DNA of 64,000 nt, from NCBI RefSeq assembly GCF_024612015.1, contig NZ_CP102512.1, forward strand, positions 6,200,001 to 6,264,000. Direction: 5' to 3'. How positions within the stretch are numbered: the stretch's first letter is position 1; each line of letters starts with the position of its first letter. The DNA comes from Streptomyces sp. CA-210063. Lineage in GTDB: Bacteria > Actinomycetota > Actinomycetes > Streptomycetales > Streptomycetaceae. This document shows, piece after piece, positions 44,004-51,997 of the stretch. The notes beneath the pieces are model-generated. The model was not told the DNA's origin, made no database searches, and worked only from the letters and a program-made list of their open reading frames with translations. The position numbers and the translations under genes were made by a program.

Positions 44004-44611
44004 GCGCCGCCCCGCACGACCCTTCGCCCCGGCCCACCCCCGCCGCGCACGATCCGTCACCCCGGGCCACGCGTGCTGCCCATGATCCGTCACCCAGGTC
44101 GACGCCCGCCGCGCCGTACCGCGCGCTGGTCGTGACCGCCTCCAACCGCGCCGCCGCCGGGATCTACGAGGACCGGGGCGGGCCCCTGATCGCCGAGGGG
44201 CTCACGGCGTTCGGGTTCACCGTCGAGGGGCCCCAGGTCGTGCCCGACGGCGACCCCGTGGAGGCGGCCCTCAGGGCGGGCGTCGACGCCGGGTACGCCG
44301 TGATCGTGACGACCGGCGGTACGGGAATCTCGCCCACCGACCGCACCCCGGAGGCCACCCGCGCGGTCCTCGACCACGAGGTGCCGGGCATCCCCGAGGC
44401 GATCAGGGCGTACGGCCGGGACAAGGTGCCGACGTCGGCTCTCTCCCGGGGCCTCGCCGGAGTCGCGGGCCGGACGCTGATCGTGAACCTGCCGGGCTCC
44501 ACCGGTGGCGTACGGGACGGCCTGGCCGTACTGGGACCCCTGCTCACCCACGCCGTCGACCAGCTCCGCGGCGGCGACCACCCCAGACCCAGCCACGGGG
44601 GTGCGAGCTGA
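44000..44611 (+). CDS. MogA/MoaB molybdopterin adenylyltransferase-type protein with repeated N-terminus
   Basis: 203 aa. The catalytic fold starts at about residue 39 ([23 protein letters not shown]). The nucleotide-binding [18 protein letters not shown] and [20 protein letters not shown] are typical of MogA/MoaB. The extra N-terminus is a triplicated 11/12-residue unit (AxHDPSPRxT), encoded by a 33/36-bp tandem repeat. The protein adenylates molybdopterin before molybdenum insertion. It is tightly coupled to moaC upstream and to the acetyltransferase downstream. Confidence 0.9.
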   Translation: MSAAPHDPSPRPTPAAHDPSPRATRAAHDPSPRSTPAAPYRALVVTASNRAAAGIYEDRGGPLIAEGLTAFGFTVEGPQVVPDGDPVEAALRAGVDAGYAVIVTTGGTGISPTDRTPEATRAVLDHEVPGIPEAIRAYGRDKVPTSALSRGLAGVAGRTLIVNLPGSTGGVRDGLAVLGPLLTHAVDQLRGGDHPRPSHGGAS

Positions 44612-44637
44612 ACAGCCCATCCTGGCCCGTAGCGCTG

Positions 44638-45270
44638 GTGGACGGCGATGTCGTCCTCCGGCCCATACGGATGCGCGACCAGCGGGCCTGGCGCGAGGTC
44701 AACCGGCGCAACCGGGACTGGCTGCGGCCCTGGGAGGCGACCATTCCGCCGCCCACGCCCAGCGGACCGATCGCGCACCGGCCGACGTACCGTCAGATGG
44801 TCCGCCATCTGCGGGCGGAGGCGAACGCGGGCCGGATGCTGCCGTTCGTGATCGAGTACCAGGGGCGTCTCGTCGGGCAGTTGACGGTCGCAGGGATCAC
44901 CTGGGGCTCGATGTGCTCCGGACATGTCGGCTACTGGGTCGACGAGTCGGTCGCCGGGCGGGGAGTGATGCCGACGGCGGTGGCGCTCGTCGTGGACCAC
45001 TGCTTCCGGACCGTCGGACTGCACCGCATCGAGGTCTGTATTCGCCCCGAGAATCGGCCCAGCAGACGGGTCGTGGAGAAACTCGGATTCCGCGAGGAAG
45101 GCCTTCGTCCACGATATCTTCACATCGACGGCGCCTGGCGCGACCATCTCGTCTTCGCGCTCACCGCCGAAGAGGTCCCGGAGGGTCTGCTCGCCCGCTG
45201 GCAGCGGGAACGGGCACGGAACGCCCGGAACGCGGGCTCCGACGCGGGCAAGCCCGGACAGTCCCCGTAA
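44638..45270 (+). CDS. RimJ/RimL-type GNAT acetyltransferase
   Basis: 210 aa from GTG 44638. A CTG at 44608 overlapping the previous stop (CTGA) would give the extra [10 protein letters not shown] seen in relatives as I remember them. Landmarks are LRPIRMRDQRAWREVNRRN, GHVGYWVDESVAGRGVMPTAV (acetyl-CoA loop) and RRVVEKLGFREEGLRPRYLHIDG. The family acetylates N-termini of ribosomal or other proteins. In M. tuberculosis a rimJ-type gene occupies the same place between moeA1 and the GlpR homologue. Confidence 0.88.
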   Translation: MDGDVVLRPIRMRDQRAWREVNRRNRDWLRPWEATIPPPTPSGPIAHRPTYRQMVRHLRAEANAGRMLPFVIEYQGRLVGQLTVAGITWGSMCSGHVGYWVDESVAGRGVMPTAVALVVDHCFRTVGLHRIEVCIRPENRPSRRVVEKLGFREEGLRPRYLHIDGAWRDHLVFALTAEEVPEGLLARWQRERARNARNAGSDAGKPGQSP

Positions 45271-45457
45271 ATGCAATGAGTGTTCGAATAAAGGGTTCGG
45301 TCGGCGATCGAGTTGAACGAGTCGAACCGTTCTCGGCACGTTAATTTCGCGCTCTCGGCGGCCCGCTGATCGGATCGGTCACAAAAAAAGCTCGAAATAT
45401 CAGCCAGATCGTGCGACACACCGGCTCAATTGGCGGATGGCCTCACGCAAACCCCTC

Positions 45458-45463
45458 TACCGT
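45458..45463 (+). promoter_or_regulatory. -10 box TACCGT, leaderless transcript of sepX
   Basis: TANNNT ends 7 bases before GTG 45471. Confidence 0.4.
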
Positions 45464-45470
45464 GTGAGGC

Positions 45471-46817
45471 GTGAGCAGCAGCGGCCTCATCTACGCAGTC
45501 ATCGTCGGGGCCTGGGCCGCCTACTTGGTGCCGATGTGGCTCCGTAGGCAGGACGAGCTGAACGAAGCCCGTCCGACGGAACGCTTCAGCACCGCCATCC
45601 GGTTGCTTTCCGGCCGGGCGGGGATGGAGCGCCGATACGCCAAGGACCTGCGGGCGCGCTCCACCGAGGAGGGGGAGCCCAGCGCCGAACCGGACGGCGT
45701 CACCGACTCGGTGGACGTCCGGGCCTTCGCCATGCCTCCGCACCGGGAGCACACGAGGGCACAACTGCCGGTGGAGCGGGGTGAGTCACCGCAGCAGCCG
45801 CAGCAACCGCAGCAGTCGCCACCGCAGCAGGCGCAGGCGCAGGCGGCGAAATCGGCGTCCCAGGCACAGGCACAGGCACAGGCACAGGTGCACGCACAGG
45901 CGCCGGTGCCGCAGCAGGGCGGCCAACCGTCGGCCAAGCAGGGCGCGGCCGCAGTGCCCGCCCCCGCCCGCGCGAAGCGTCCGGGCAAGCAGACGGCGGG
46001 CGCGCGCCGGGGCGACTCGGCGGAGGCCGTCGCGCGGGCCCGGCGCCTGAAGGTGCTCGCGCGCCGGCGGCGTACGACCGTGATGCTCTTCCTCGCCTTC
46101 ACGCTCGGCGCGGTCGTCGCGGCGGTCGGCGGGCTCGCCTTCCTGTGGGCGCCGGCCGTACCGGCGGTGCTGCTGAGCACGTACATCGCGCATCTGCGCC
46201 GTCAGGAGCTGAAGCGGTTCGCGTACACGATGGACCGGCGGCAGGCCGAGGCGGCGGCGCAGCGGCTGCGGGAGCGCCAGCCCCAGCGGCGGCGGCCGAT
46301 GCCGGACCCGGTGGACACCGACGAACCGGAGGACGGTCCAGAGAACGAGGAGTCCCGGACCGAGCTGAACGCGCTCGCGGCCGACCGCCGAGCCCTCGTC
46401 GAGCAGACCGACCACGCCGAGTGGGTCGACCAGCAGCGCGAGCGCCAGCGGCGGCCCGCCCAGGGCGACAGCTGGGACCCGGTCCCCGTGCCGCTCCCGA
46501 CGTACGTCACGGCGCCGGTGGCCCCCCGGGCCACCTCCGGTGTCGACCTCGGCGCCCCGGACGCGTGGAGTTCCGCGCGCTCCAGCGCGGCCGACCCGCA
46601 CGGCCAGTCGGGCGCCGCCTCGACCACCGCTGAGGGGGAGCACGGCGGCGAGGAGTGCGCGGACGACGGCGGTGCCTGCGACGCGGGCGACGCTCCCGCC
46701 GGCGGCCGTTCCGACGCCCGCCGGGCCGCGTCCGCGCGACGCTCCCGCGAGCGGGGCCGCACGCCCCTCTTCGACCAGTACGAGGACGGCGACCGCCCCC
46801 GCGCGGCCAACGAGTGA
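45471..46817 (+). CDS. sepX: SepX/GlpR divisome-associated membrane protein
   Basis: 448 aa. An N-terminal membrane helix (residues 5-24, LIYAVIVGAWAAYLVPMWLR) is followed by RQDELNEARPTERFSTAIRLLSGR, then a Gln/Ala-rich linker (about 100-150). A helical hairpin of two membrane spans (about 203-240, VMLFLAFTLGAVVAAVGGLA) leads to a charged cytoplasmic tail. This is the architecture of Streptomyces SepX, which stabilises Z-rings with DivIVA and FtsZ partners, and of corynebacterial GlpR, the membrane receptor of Glp. The glp homologue is four genes upstream. The GTG start has a -10 box 7 bases before it. Confidence 0.85.
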   Translation: MSSSGLIYAVIVGAWAAYLVPMWLRRQDELNEARPTERFSTAIRLLSGRAGMERRYAKDLRARSTEEGEPSAEPDGVTDSVDVRAFAMPPHREHTRAQLPVERGESPQQPQQPQQSPPQQAQAQAAKSASQAQAQAQAQVHAQAPVPQQGGQPSAKQGAAAVPAPARAKRPGKQTAGARRGDSAEAVARARRLKVLARRRRTTVMLFLAFTLGAVVAAVGGLAFLWAPAVPAVLLSTYIAHLRRQELKRFAYTMDRRQAEAAAQRLRERQPQRRRPMPDPVDTDEPEDGPENEESRTELNALAADRRALVEQTDHAEWVDQQRERQRRPAQGDSWDPVPVPLPTYVTAPVAPRATSGVDLGAPDAWSSARSSAADPHGQSGAASTTAEGEHGGEECADDGGACDAGDAPAGGRSDARRAASARRSRERGRTPLFDQYEDGDRPRAANE

Positions 46818-46922
46818 CCCTCGCCCCCCCCGGCCTCCACTCCGCTGACCAGCCAGGAGCCGGTCCGCAGCCGCACCGGGAGCCGCCCGGGAACGGATTT
46901 CCAAGCACCGCGATGGGGATGC

Positions 46923-46928
46923 TAGAGT
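46923..46928 (+). promoter_or_regulatory. -10 box TAGAGT of the tRNA-Ala gene
   Basis: TAGAGT 14 bases before the mature tRNA 5' end; ttccaa at 18-base spacing may be the -35. Confidence 0.45.
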
Positions 46929-46942
46929 TTCACTCGTTGCAA

Positions 46943-47016
46943 GGGCCTGTGGCGCAGTCCGGTAGCGCACCTCGTTCGCATCGAGGGGGTCTGGGGTTCA
47001 AATCCCCACAGGTCCA
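46943..47016 (+). tRNA. tRNA-Ala (anticodon CGC)
   Basis: The cloverleaf can be folded by eye. The acceptor is gggcctg / caggtcc with the alanine identity pair G3:U70. The anticodon stem is cctcg-TTCGCAT-cgagg with anticodon CGC, and the T arm is ctggg-gttcaaa-tccccag. The discriminator is A73 and CCA is not encoded. It reads GCG, a frequent Ala codon in this genome. A strong terminator follows. Confidence 0.95.
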
Positions 47017-47024
47017 CGCAGCTC

Positions 47025-47058
47025 AGAGCCCCCAGTGGTGATCACCACTGGGGGCTCT
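47025..47058. terminator. bidirectional terminator after tRNA-Ala
   Basis: Perfect 15-bp stem agagcccccagtggt / accactgggggctct with loop gatc. It serves the tRNA and the convergent gene at 47093. Confidence 0.85.
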
Positions 47059-47092
47059 GACGTGTTGTCAGGCGGGCGGCGGGCGGCGCTCG

Positions 47093-47509
47093 TCAGGAGC
47101 TTGCCGCAACCGGTTCCGTGATCGCGTCGAAGTACGGCCAGCCATCCACCTCGACCGTCTGGGACGACGGGTCCAGGTCCAGGTTCGGGGCGGCGGCGTC
47201 CAGGAGGCGGCGGACCGTGCCGGGCTCGTGGAGGTTGAGGTAGGTGTGGTCCGGGAGGCGGACCAGGGCGCCGGAGTCGAAGTAGCAGTTCGACACCACT
47301 CGGTCTTCGGACGGGCCGAAGACCAGGACCAGGCGTCGCCGCCGGGGGCCCTGCGGGTAGAGGGACAGCTTGAGGCGGCAGTGGTCGTAGGCCACGCGAT
47401 GGGGGTCCCTCCCGCTCGAGTGGAGTCGGGAGTGGCGGAGTTGGCGGACCGTCCAGTGCCAGGTGGTGTCGCCCACGACGAGACGCCGTAGACGGTTGTT
47501 CTTCGTCAC
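47093..47509 (-). CDS. hypothetical protein with an in-frame repeat insertion
   Basis: 138 aa from GTG 47509, where TACGGT lies 6 bases upstream; an upstream GTG at 47545 would add 12 residues. The N-terminus VTKNNRLRRLVVGDTTWHWTV suggests a small beta-rich protein, and similar short proteins are common in Streptomyces, function unknown. The strand pattern continues with RRRLVLVF and ends LDLDPSSQTVEVDGWPYFDAI. Residues around RLHSSGRDPHR are encoded by interspersed repeat B (47399-47440), so the loop is an insertion. Confidence 0.7.
   Translation of the reverse strand: MTKNNRLRRLVVGDTTWHWTVRQLRHSRLHSSGRDPHRVAYDHCRLKLSLYPQGPRRRRLVLVFGPSEDRVVSNCYFDSGALVRLPDHTYLNLHEPGTVRRLLDAAAPNLDLDPSSQTVEVDGWPYFDAITEPVAASS
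47399..47440 (-). repeat. interspersed repeat B, diverged copy in a coding sequence
   Basis: gggggtccctcccgctcgag followed by tggagtcgggagtggcggag. It aligns over about 42 bases with the copy at 60586-60628 (shared cctcccgctcgag core), with roughly 8 differences. Confidence 0.75.
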
Positions 47510-47565
47510 GCGGACACCGTAGGCGGCCAACGCCGTCGCGGGCACGGGGATTTACGCGCCGGTGG

Positions 47566-48048
47566 TCAGGGGTGGAGCGGCTTCGCGAAGCACAGGCTCA
47601 GTTCGTGGAAGCGGTAGTAGCCGAACTTGGCGCAGGGCTCGTAGCCGCTGGAGGTGTAGAGGGACACGGCCTCGGGCTGCTTGGTGCCGGTTTCGAGCAC
47701 CATGCGGGTGCGGCCGGCCGCACGGGCGTCGGACTCCAGTTCGGCGAGTATGCGGCGGGCCAGGCCCAGACCGCGGGCCTCGGGGGTGACGTACATACGC
47801 TTGATCTCGGCGTCCCCGTCCTGGTGTCCCTCGTCGTTGGTCTCCTGGGAGCGCCAGCCGCCCGTGGCGAGAGGTCTGCCGTGCTCGTCGTAGGCGATCA
47901 GGTACAGCCCGGCCGGCGGTACGAAGTGCGCCGGGTCCATGTACGTGGCGTCGCCGTCGTCGCCGTAGCGGACGCTGTACTCGGCCTGGACCTCGTCGTT
48001 CAGCTTGACGGCGTCGGGGTGGTCGAAGGGTACGCGGCGGATAAACAT
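47566..48048 (-). CDS. GNAT-family N-acetyltransferase
   Basis: 160 aa from ATG 48048 (TACGAT box 7 bases upstream, leaderless); ATG 48057 is the alternative. The GNAT core is EIKRMYVTPEARGLGLARRIL with acetyl-CoA loop ARGLGLA. It is followed by LETGTKQPEAVSLYTSSGYE and the C-terminal CFAKPL, as in many small actinobacterial acetyltransferases. The substrate is unknown. It is divergent from xthA across 186 bases. Confidence 0.88.
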   Translation of the reverse strand: MFIRRVPFDHPDAVKLNDEVQAEYSVRYGDDGDATYMDPAHFVPPAGLYLIAYDEHGRPLATGGWRSQETNDEGHQDGDAEIKRMYVTPEARGLGLARRILAELESDARAAGRTRMVLETGTKQPEAVSLYTSSGYEPCAKFGYYRFHELSLCFAKPLHP

Positions 48049-48234
48049 GTCATGCATCGTACATCTATGCGGGATGTCGTTTCAGGTGTTCGCGGGGGTT
48101 CGGCCGGACAGGAGCCCGTTCGGCCGGGAACGGGCGGCGGTGGCGGGGCGCGCGGTCGCTGGACGGGTGGGGGAGGCGAACGGCGGCGTACGTGCCGGGT
48201 AGCGTACGTGCCCTCTGCTACACAGGAGAGTGCT

Positions 48235-49035
48235 GTGCTGACCGTGACCTCGGTGAATGTGAACGGGCTGCGGGCCGCCGCGAAGAAGGGCTTCGTGGAG
48301 TGGCTCGCCGGGACCTCGGCGGATGTGCTGTGCCTGCAGGAGGTGCGGGCCGAGCCGGAGCAGCTGCCCGAGGGGGTGCGGCAGCCCGAAGGGTGGCATG
48401 TCGTGCACGCCCCGTCCGTCGCCAAGGGGCGCGCGGGGGTGTCGCTCTACAGCCGCCGCGAGCCCGACCGGATCCAGGTCGGCTTCGGATCGGCCGAGTT
48501 CGCCGGCAGCGGACGGTACGTCGAGGCCGACCTGCCCGGGGTCACCGTGGCCAGCCTCTACCTCCCCTCCGGTGAGGTCGGGACCGAGCGGCAGGACGAG
48601 AAGGTCCGGTTCATGGGGGAGTTCCTCGCCCATCTGAAGGAGCTGCGGGAGCGGGCCGCCGCGGACGGGCGTGAGGTCGTCGTGTGCGGCGACTGGAACA
48701 TCGCCCACCAGCAGGCCGACCTCAAGAACTGGCGGGGGAACCAGAAGAACTCCGGGTTCCTGCCGGAGGAGCGGGCGTGGCTCTCGCAGGTGTTCGACGA
48801 GAGAGACGGGGCGTACGTCGATGTCCTGCGCGCCCTCCATCCGGATGTCGAGGGGCCCTACACCTGGTGGTCCTACCGGGGGCGGGCCTTCGACAACGAC
48901 ACCGGCTGGCGCATCGACTACCAGGTGGCCACGGCCGGCCTCGCCGCCCGGGCCGTCAAGGGGTACGTGGAGCGGGCGGCCACGCACGCCGAACGGTGGT
49001 CGGACCACGCGCCCGTCACCGTGGTGTACGAGTGA
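48235..49035 (+). CDS. xthA: exodeoxyribonuclease III / AP endonuclease
   Basis: 266 aa from GTG 48235, with GGAG 8 bases upstream. EEP-fold motifs are VNVNGLRAAAKKGF, LCLQEVRAEPEQLP (metal-binding Glu), VVCGDWNIAHQQADLKNW (catalytic Asp and Asn), TWWSYRGRAFDNDTGWRIDY and WSDHAPV (catalytic His). It cuts DNA 5' to abasic sites in base-excision repair. It appears monocistronic. Confidence 0.93.
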   Translation: MLTVTSVNVNGLRAAAKKGFVEWLAGTSADVLCLQEVRAEPEQLPEGVRQPEGWHVVHAPSVAKGRAGVSLYSRREPDRIQVGFGSAEFAGSGRYVEADLPGVTVASLYLPSGEVGTERQDEKVRFMGEFLAHLKELRERAAADGREVVVCGDWNIAHQQADLKNWRGNQKNSGFLPEERAWLSQVFDERDGAYVDVLRALHPDVEGPYTWWSYRGRAFDNDTGWRIDYQVATAGLAARAVKGYVERAATHAERWSDHAPVTVVYE

Positions 49036-49164
49036 CCTGGCACCGGCGGGCGACCAACGTCACAGGTCTCTGACGCGCTACGCCGCTCGGCACCGGTTGT
49101 TCGATTGCTGTGCGGAAATACTCACCCCCAGAGGACGGTGCTTACCGGCCGGAGGGGCGGAGAC

Positions 49165-51477
49165 GTGCGGGGGCAGGAACGGGGCGGCCACAACGAGCTC
49201 AGCGGCGTCGTGCACGGTGCCAGTGTGCAGGCCGCCGTCGTGCACGGCGACGTCCACGTCCGCACCGGCGATCCGGCCGCACCCCGGCCACGCGCTCCGC
49301 TGCCGTGGCAGCTTCCGCCCGCGTTTCCCCTCACCGCCCGCAGGGCCGAACTCCGGAGACTGGAACAGCATCGGGCCGCTGCCGCCGGCCGGGGCCATCC
49401 CGTCCTCGCCGCGCTGAGCGGACTGGGCGGGGTGGGCAAGACCGCCCTCGCCCTGTCCTGGCTGCACGGGCTGCGCCCGGATTTCCCGGACGGCCAGTTG
49501 TACGCGGACCTGGGCGGCCAGTCGCCGGCCGGGCCCGCCGACCCCGCCGAGGTACTGAGCGGATTCCTGCGTGGCCTGGGAGTTCCGCCACGACAGGTGC
49601 CCCACGGTCCGGCGGAACGGGCGGCGCTGTACCGCTCCTTGACCGCCGAGCGCGCCATCGTGGTCCTGCTCGACGACGCGGCGACGGCGGCCCAGGTACG
49701 GCCGCTGCTGCCGGGCGGCCGGAACGTCACCCTCGTGACCAGCCGGACGCGGATGTCCGGACTGGCACTCGAGGGCTGCCACCAGATGCAGGTGGAGCCA
49801 CTCGCCCAGGAAGCGGCGGTGGAACTGCTCGCGGCGACCCTCGCCGACGACCGGGTGGCCACCCAGACCGACGACGCCCGAGCCCTCGTCGGGCTGTGCG
49901 CGGGACTGCCGCTCGCCGTGCGCGTCGCGGGAGCGCGGCTCGCCGCCCGGCCGGGCCGACGGATCACCACGATGGTGCGGGCCCTCGCCGCCGAGCACGG
50001 GCGGCTGGACGCGCTCGCGATCGACGGCGACCACGGTGTGCGCGCCGCGCTGGATCTGTCGTACCGGGGTCTGCCCGAGACGGCGGCGCGGCTCTACCGG
50101 CTGCTCGGGGTGCACCCCGGAAGGGAGTTCGGGAGTGCGGTCGCGGAGGCGGTCCTGGCTCGCGGGCACGCCCCCGGTGAGCCGGGTTCCGGGGCGCCCG
50201 GCCTCGGCCCGCCCGACGCGGAAAGGTCGTTGGAGAACCTGTACGACGCCAATCTGCTGATCGACACGGGAGAGGACCGCTACCGCTTTCACGACCTCGT
50301 TCGGCTGCACGCCGCCGAGAAGGCCGCGCAGGACGAGCCCGACGAGGAACGGGCGGCGGTGTTCCGGCGCATCGCGGACCACTATGTGGCCACCGCGACC
50401 CGGGCGGAGAAGGCCGTCGATCCGTACCACCCGCTGCGGGAACGGTCCTACGGGCCCGGCCCGGTGGTCGAGGGGGACCCCGGACCCGGACCACGGGCCG
50501 CACTGGACTGGCTGGAGCGGGAACTGCCCCAGTTGATGGCGGTGATCCGGCACGCCAGGGCGGCGGGTGCGGCGGAGGCCTGCTGGCAGCTCGCCGACGC
50601 CATGGGGCCGCTCTTCATCCGGCGCAAGCACTACGACGAGTGGCTCGCCGCGTACGAGGAGGGGCTGGTCGCGGCGCGCGAGGTGGGCGACACCCAGGCC
50701 GCGTGCCGGATGCTGACGTCCGGGGGCCAGGGCGAGCTGGGGCGTGGCGGGCACGGGCGGGCGCTGGAGATGTTCGAGGAGGCGGCCGGGCTCTTCTCGT
50801 CCATCGGGGACCTGCTCGGCCACGCCCGTACGCTCAACTATCGGGGACTGGCCCACCAGCGCCTGGGGCAACTGGACGAAGCGGCCGCGCTGTTCGCCCG
50901 CGCGGCCGTCGAACTCCCCCGGCACGGGGACGAGCGGGCGGGCGGGCTCGCCCGGCTCAACGCGGCCGACATCGACCTCACCCTCGGCCGTGCGGAGCGG
51001 GCCGCCGAGGGTGCCGCCGCGGCACGGGCCGTGCTGCTGGCCGTGGACGACCCCTACAACGCCGCACGGGCCGCCACCCTGCTCGGCCGGTCCGCCCTGC
51101 TCCGGGGCGGGCTCGACGAGGCGGAGCGCCTGCTCTCCGAAGCACTCGCCGATCTCGGTGCCGTGGGGGCGGATTCCGAGACGGCCCGCGCACTCCGGGC
51201 CCTGGCCGAGGTCGCCGAGGGCCGCGGGGAGCGTGCCCTCGCCCGGGAGCGCTACCACCAGGCGCTCACCCTGGCCGTCGCGGCGAACCAGCCGGGCCAG
51301 GCCGAGGGGCTGCGCGAGCGCCTGCGGCTGCTGGATGGGGATGGGGATGGGGATGGGGATGGGGATGGGGATGGGGATGGGGGCGGGGACGAGGTCGAGG
51401 GCGGGGTCGGGGACGAGGTCGAGGGCGGGGGCGAGGTCGAGGGCGGGGTCGGGGGTGAGGGCGAGGCCGGTGGGTGA
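49165..51477 (+). CDS. NB-ARC ATPase with TPR repeats and a (Asp-Gly)n tail
   Basis: 770 aa from GTG 49165, with GGAGGGG 7 bases upstream. The short N-terminus carries HNELSGVVHGASVQAAVVHG, a motif seen before the ATPase in many Streptomyces AfsR-like proteins without the SARP DNA-binding domain. NB-ARC follows: P-loop GLGGVGKTALAL near residue 90, Walker B IVVLLDDA, and GLPLAVRVAGARLA. Winged-helix and TPR superhelix continue to about 740. The tail is eight Asp-Gly pairs plus Glu/Gly. No effector domain is recognisable, so it is a STAND-type switch of unknown output. Confidence 0.88.
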   Translation: MRGQERGGHNELSGVVHGASVQAAVVHGDVHVRTGDPAAPRPRAPLPWQLPPAFPLTARRAELRRLEQHRAAAAGRGHPVLAALSGLGGVGKTALALSWLHGLRPDFPDGQLYADLGGQSPAGPADPAEVLSGFLRGLGVPPRQVPHGPAERAALYRSLTAERAIVVLLDDAATAAQVRPLLPGGRNVTLVTSRTRMSGLALEGCHQMQVEPLAQEAAVELLAATLADDRVATQTDDARALVGLCAGLPLAVRVAGARLAARPGRRITTMVRALAAEHGRLDALAIDGDHGVRAALDLSYRGLPETAARLYRLLGVHPGREFGSAVAEAVLARGHAPGEPGSGAPGLGPPDAERSLENLYDANLLIDTGEDRYRFHDLVRLHAAEKAAQDEPDEERAAVFRRIADHYVATATRAEKAVDPYHPLRERSYGPGPVVEGDPGPGPRAALDWLERELPQLMAVIRHARAAGAAEACWQLADAMGPLFIRRKHYDEWLAAYEEGLVAAREVGDTQAACRMLTSGGQGELGRGGHGRALEMFEEAAGLFSSIGDLLGHARTLNYRGLAHQRLGQLDEAAALFARAAVELPRHGDERAGGLARLNAADIDLTLGRAERAAEGAAAARAVLLAVDDPYNAARAATLLGRSALLRGGLDEAERLLSEALADLGAVGADSETARALRALAEVAEGRGERALARERYHQALTLAVAANQPGQAEGLRERLRLLDGDGDGDGDGDGDGDGGGDEVEGGVGDEVEGGGEVEGGVGGEGEAGG
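51334..51381 (+). repeat. hexanucleotide microsatellite gatggg x8 in coding sequence
   Basis: Eight perfect gatggg units encode (Asp-Gly)8 near the C-terminus of the NB-ARC protein. Slippage in steps of six keeps frame. Confidence 0.95.
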
Positions 51478-51619
51478 CCAGGGCACGCGGTATGGCGGCC
51501 ACTGCTGTCGGGTACCGGGTCGACGTGGCGCCGCAGCCGGCGCCGGCCGCGACCGGGCCGACCGTTCCGGTGACCGGACCGGTGTCCCCGGCCACGGTCC
51601 TCGTCGCCGGGGACGCCGT

Positions 51620-51997
51620 TCACCGTGCGTCCGTGACCAGCCGCGCATGAGCCAGGGACGCCCAGACCGGCCAGGGACAGCGGGCCGCGTGCCGCTCGGT
51701 CAGGGTCAGCCGGATCGGCACGTGTCCGTACGGGCCCACGCGCAGCCAGCACCTCCCGGCCCCGGTGTGTACCGCGACCACCGCCGCGCCCGGGTGGCCG
51801 ACGGCGAGCGCGTCGGCCGCATCGTGTCCCGCCCCCGGCGCCACCAGCACATCGGCGAGCGCGGGCCAGGGCCGCGGCGCGGGCAGTTCCACCCGCAGAT
51901 GCTCGTCGACGACCGCGGGTCCGGCGGCCGGTCCCGGCGCCAGGACGCGGACGTACCGGGCCCACGGCCCCGGCGCCCGTCTCTCCGTCGCACTCAC
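51620..51997 (-). CDS. small protein of unknown function, partner of the GT-B-like gene
   Basis: 125 aa. GTG 51997 overlaps the upstream gene's stop by 4 bases (GTGA), indicating coupled translation. The protein is basic and Trp/Ala-rich. Visible segments are [30 protein letters not shown] and [19 protein letters not shown]; no membrane span or named domain is seen. Its role presumably depends on the preceding gene product. Its 3' end converges on the NB-ARC gene. Confidence 0.68.
   Translation of the reverse strand: MSATERRAPGPWARYVRVLAPGPAAGPAVVDEHLRVELPAPRPWPALADVLVAPGAGHDAADALAVGHPGAAVVAVHTGAGRCWLRVGPYGHVPIRLTLTERHAARCPWPVWASLAHARLVTDAR

Noticed and set aside
49049..49135. Short - strand ORF (about 15 codons) before the NB-ARC gene, checked as a second peptide candidate
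   Set aside because: It has no hydrophobic segment or signal-like features and is too short to judge.
51492..51650. 52-codon + strand ORF between the NB-ARC gene and the convergent 51620 gene
   Set aside because: Pro/Ala/Thr-rich without a good ribosome site, and it overlaps the end of the opposite gene; no independent support.
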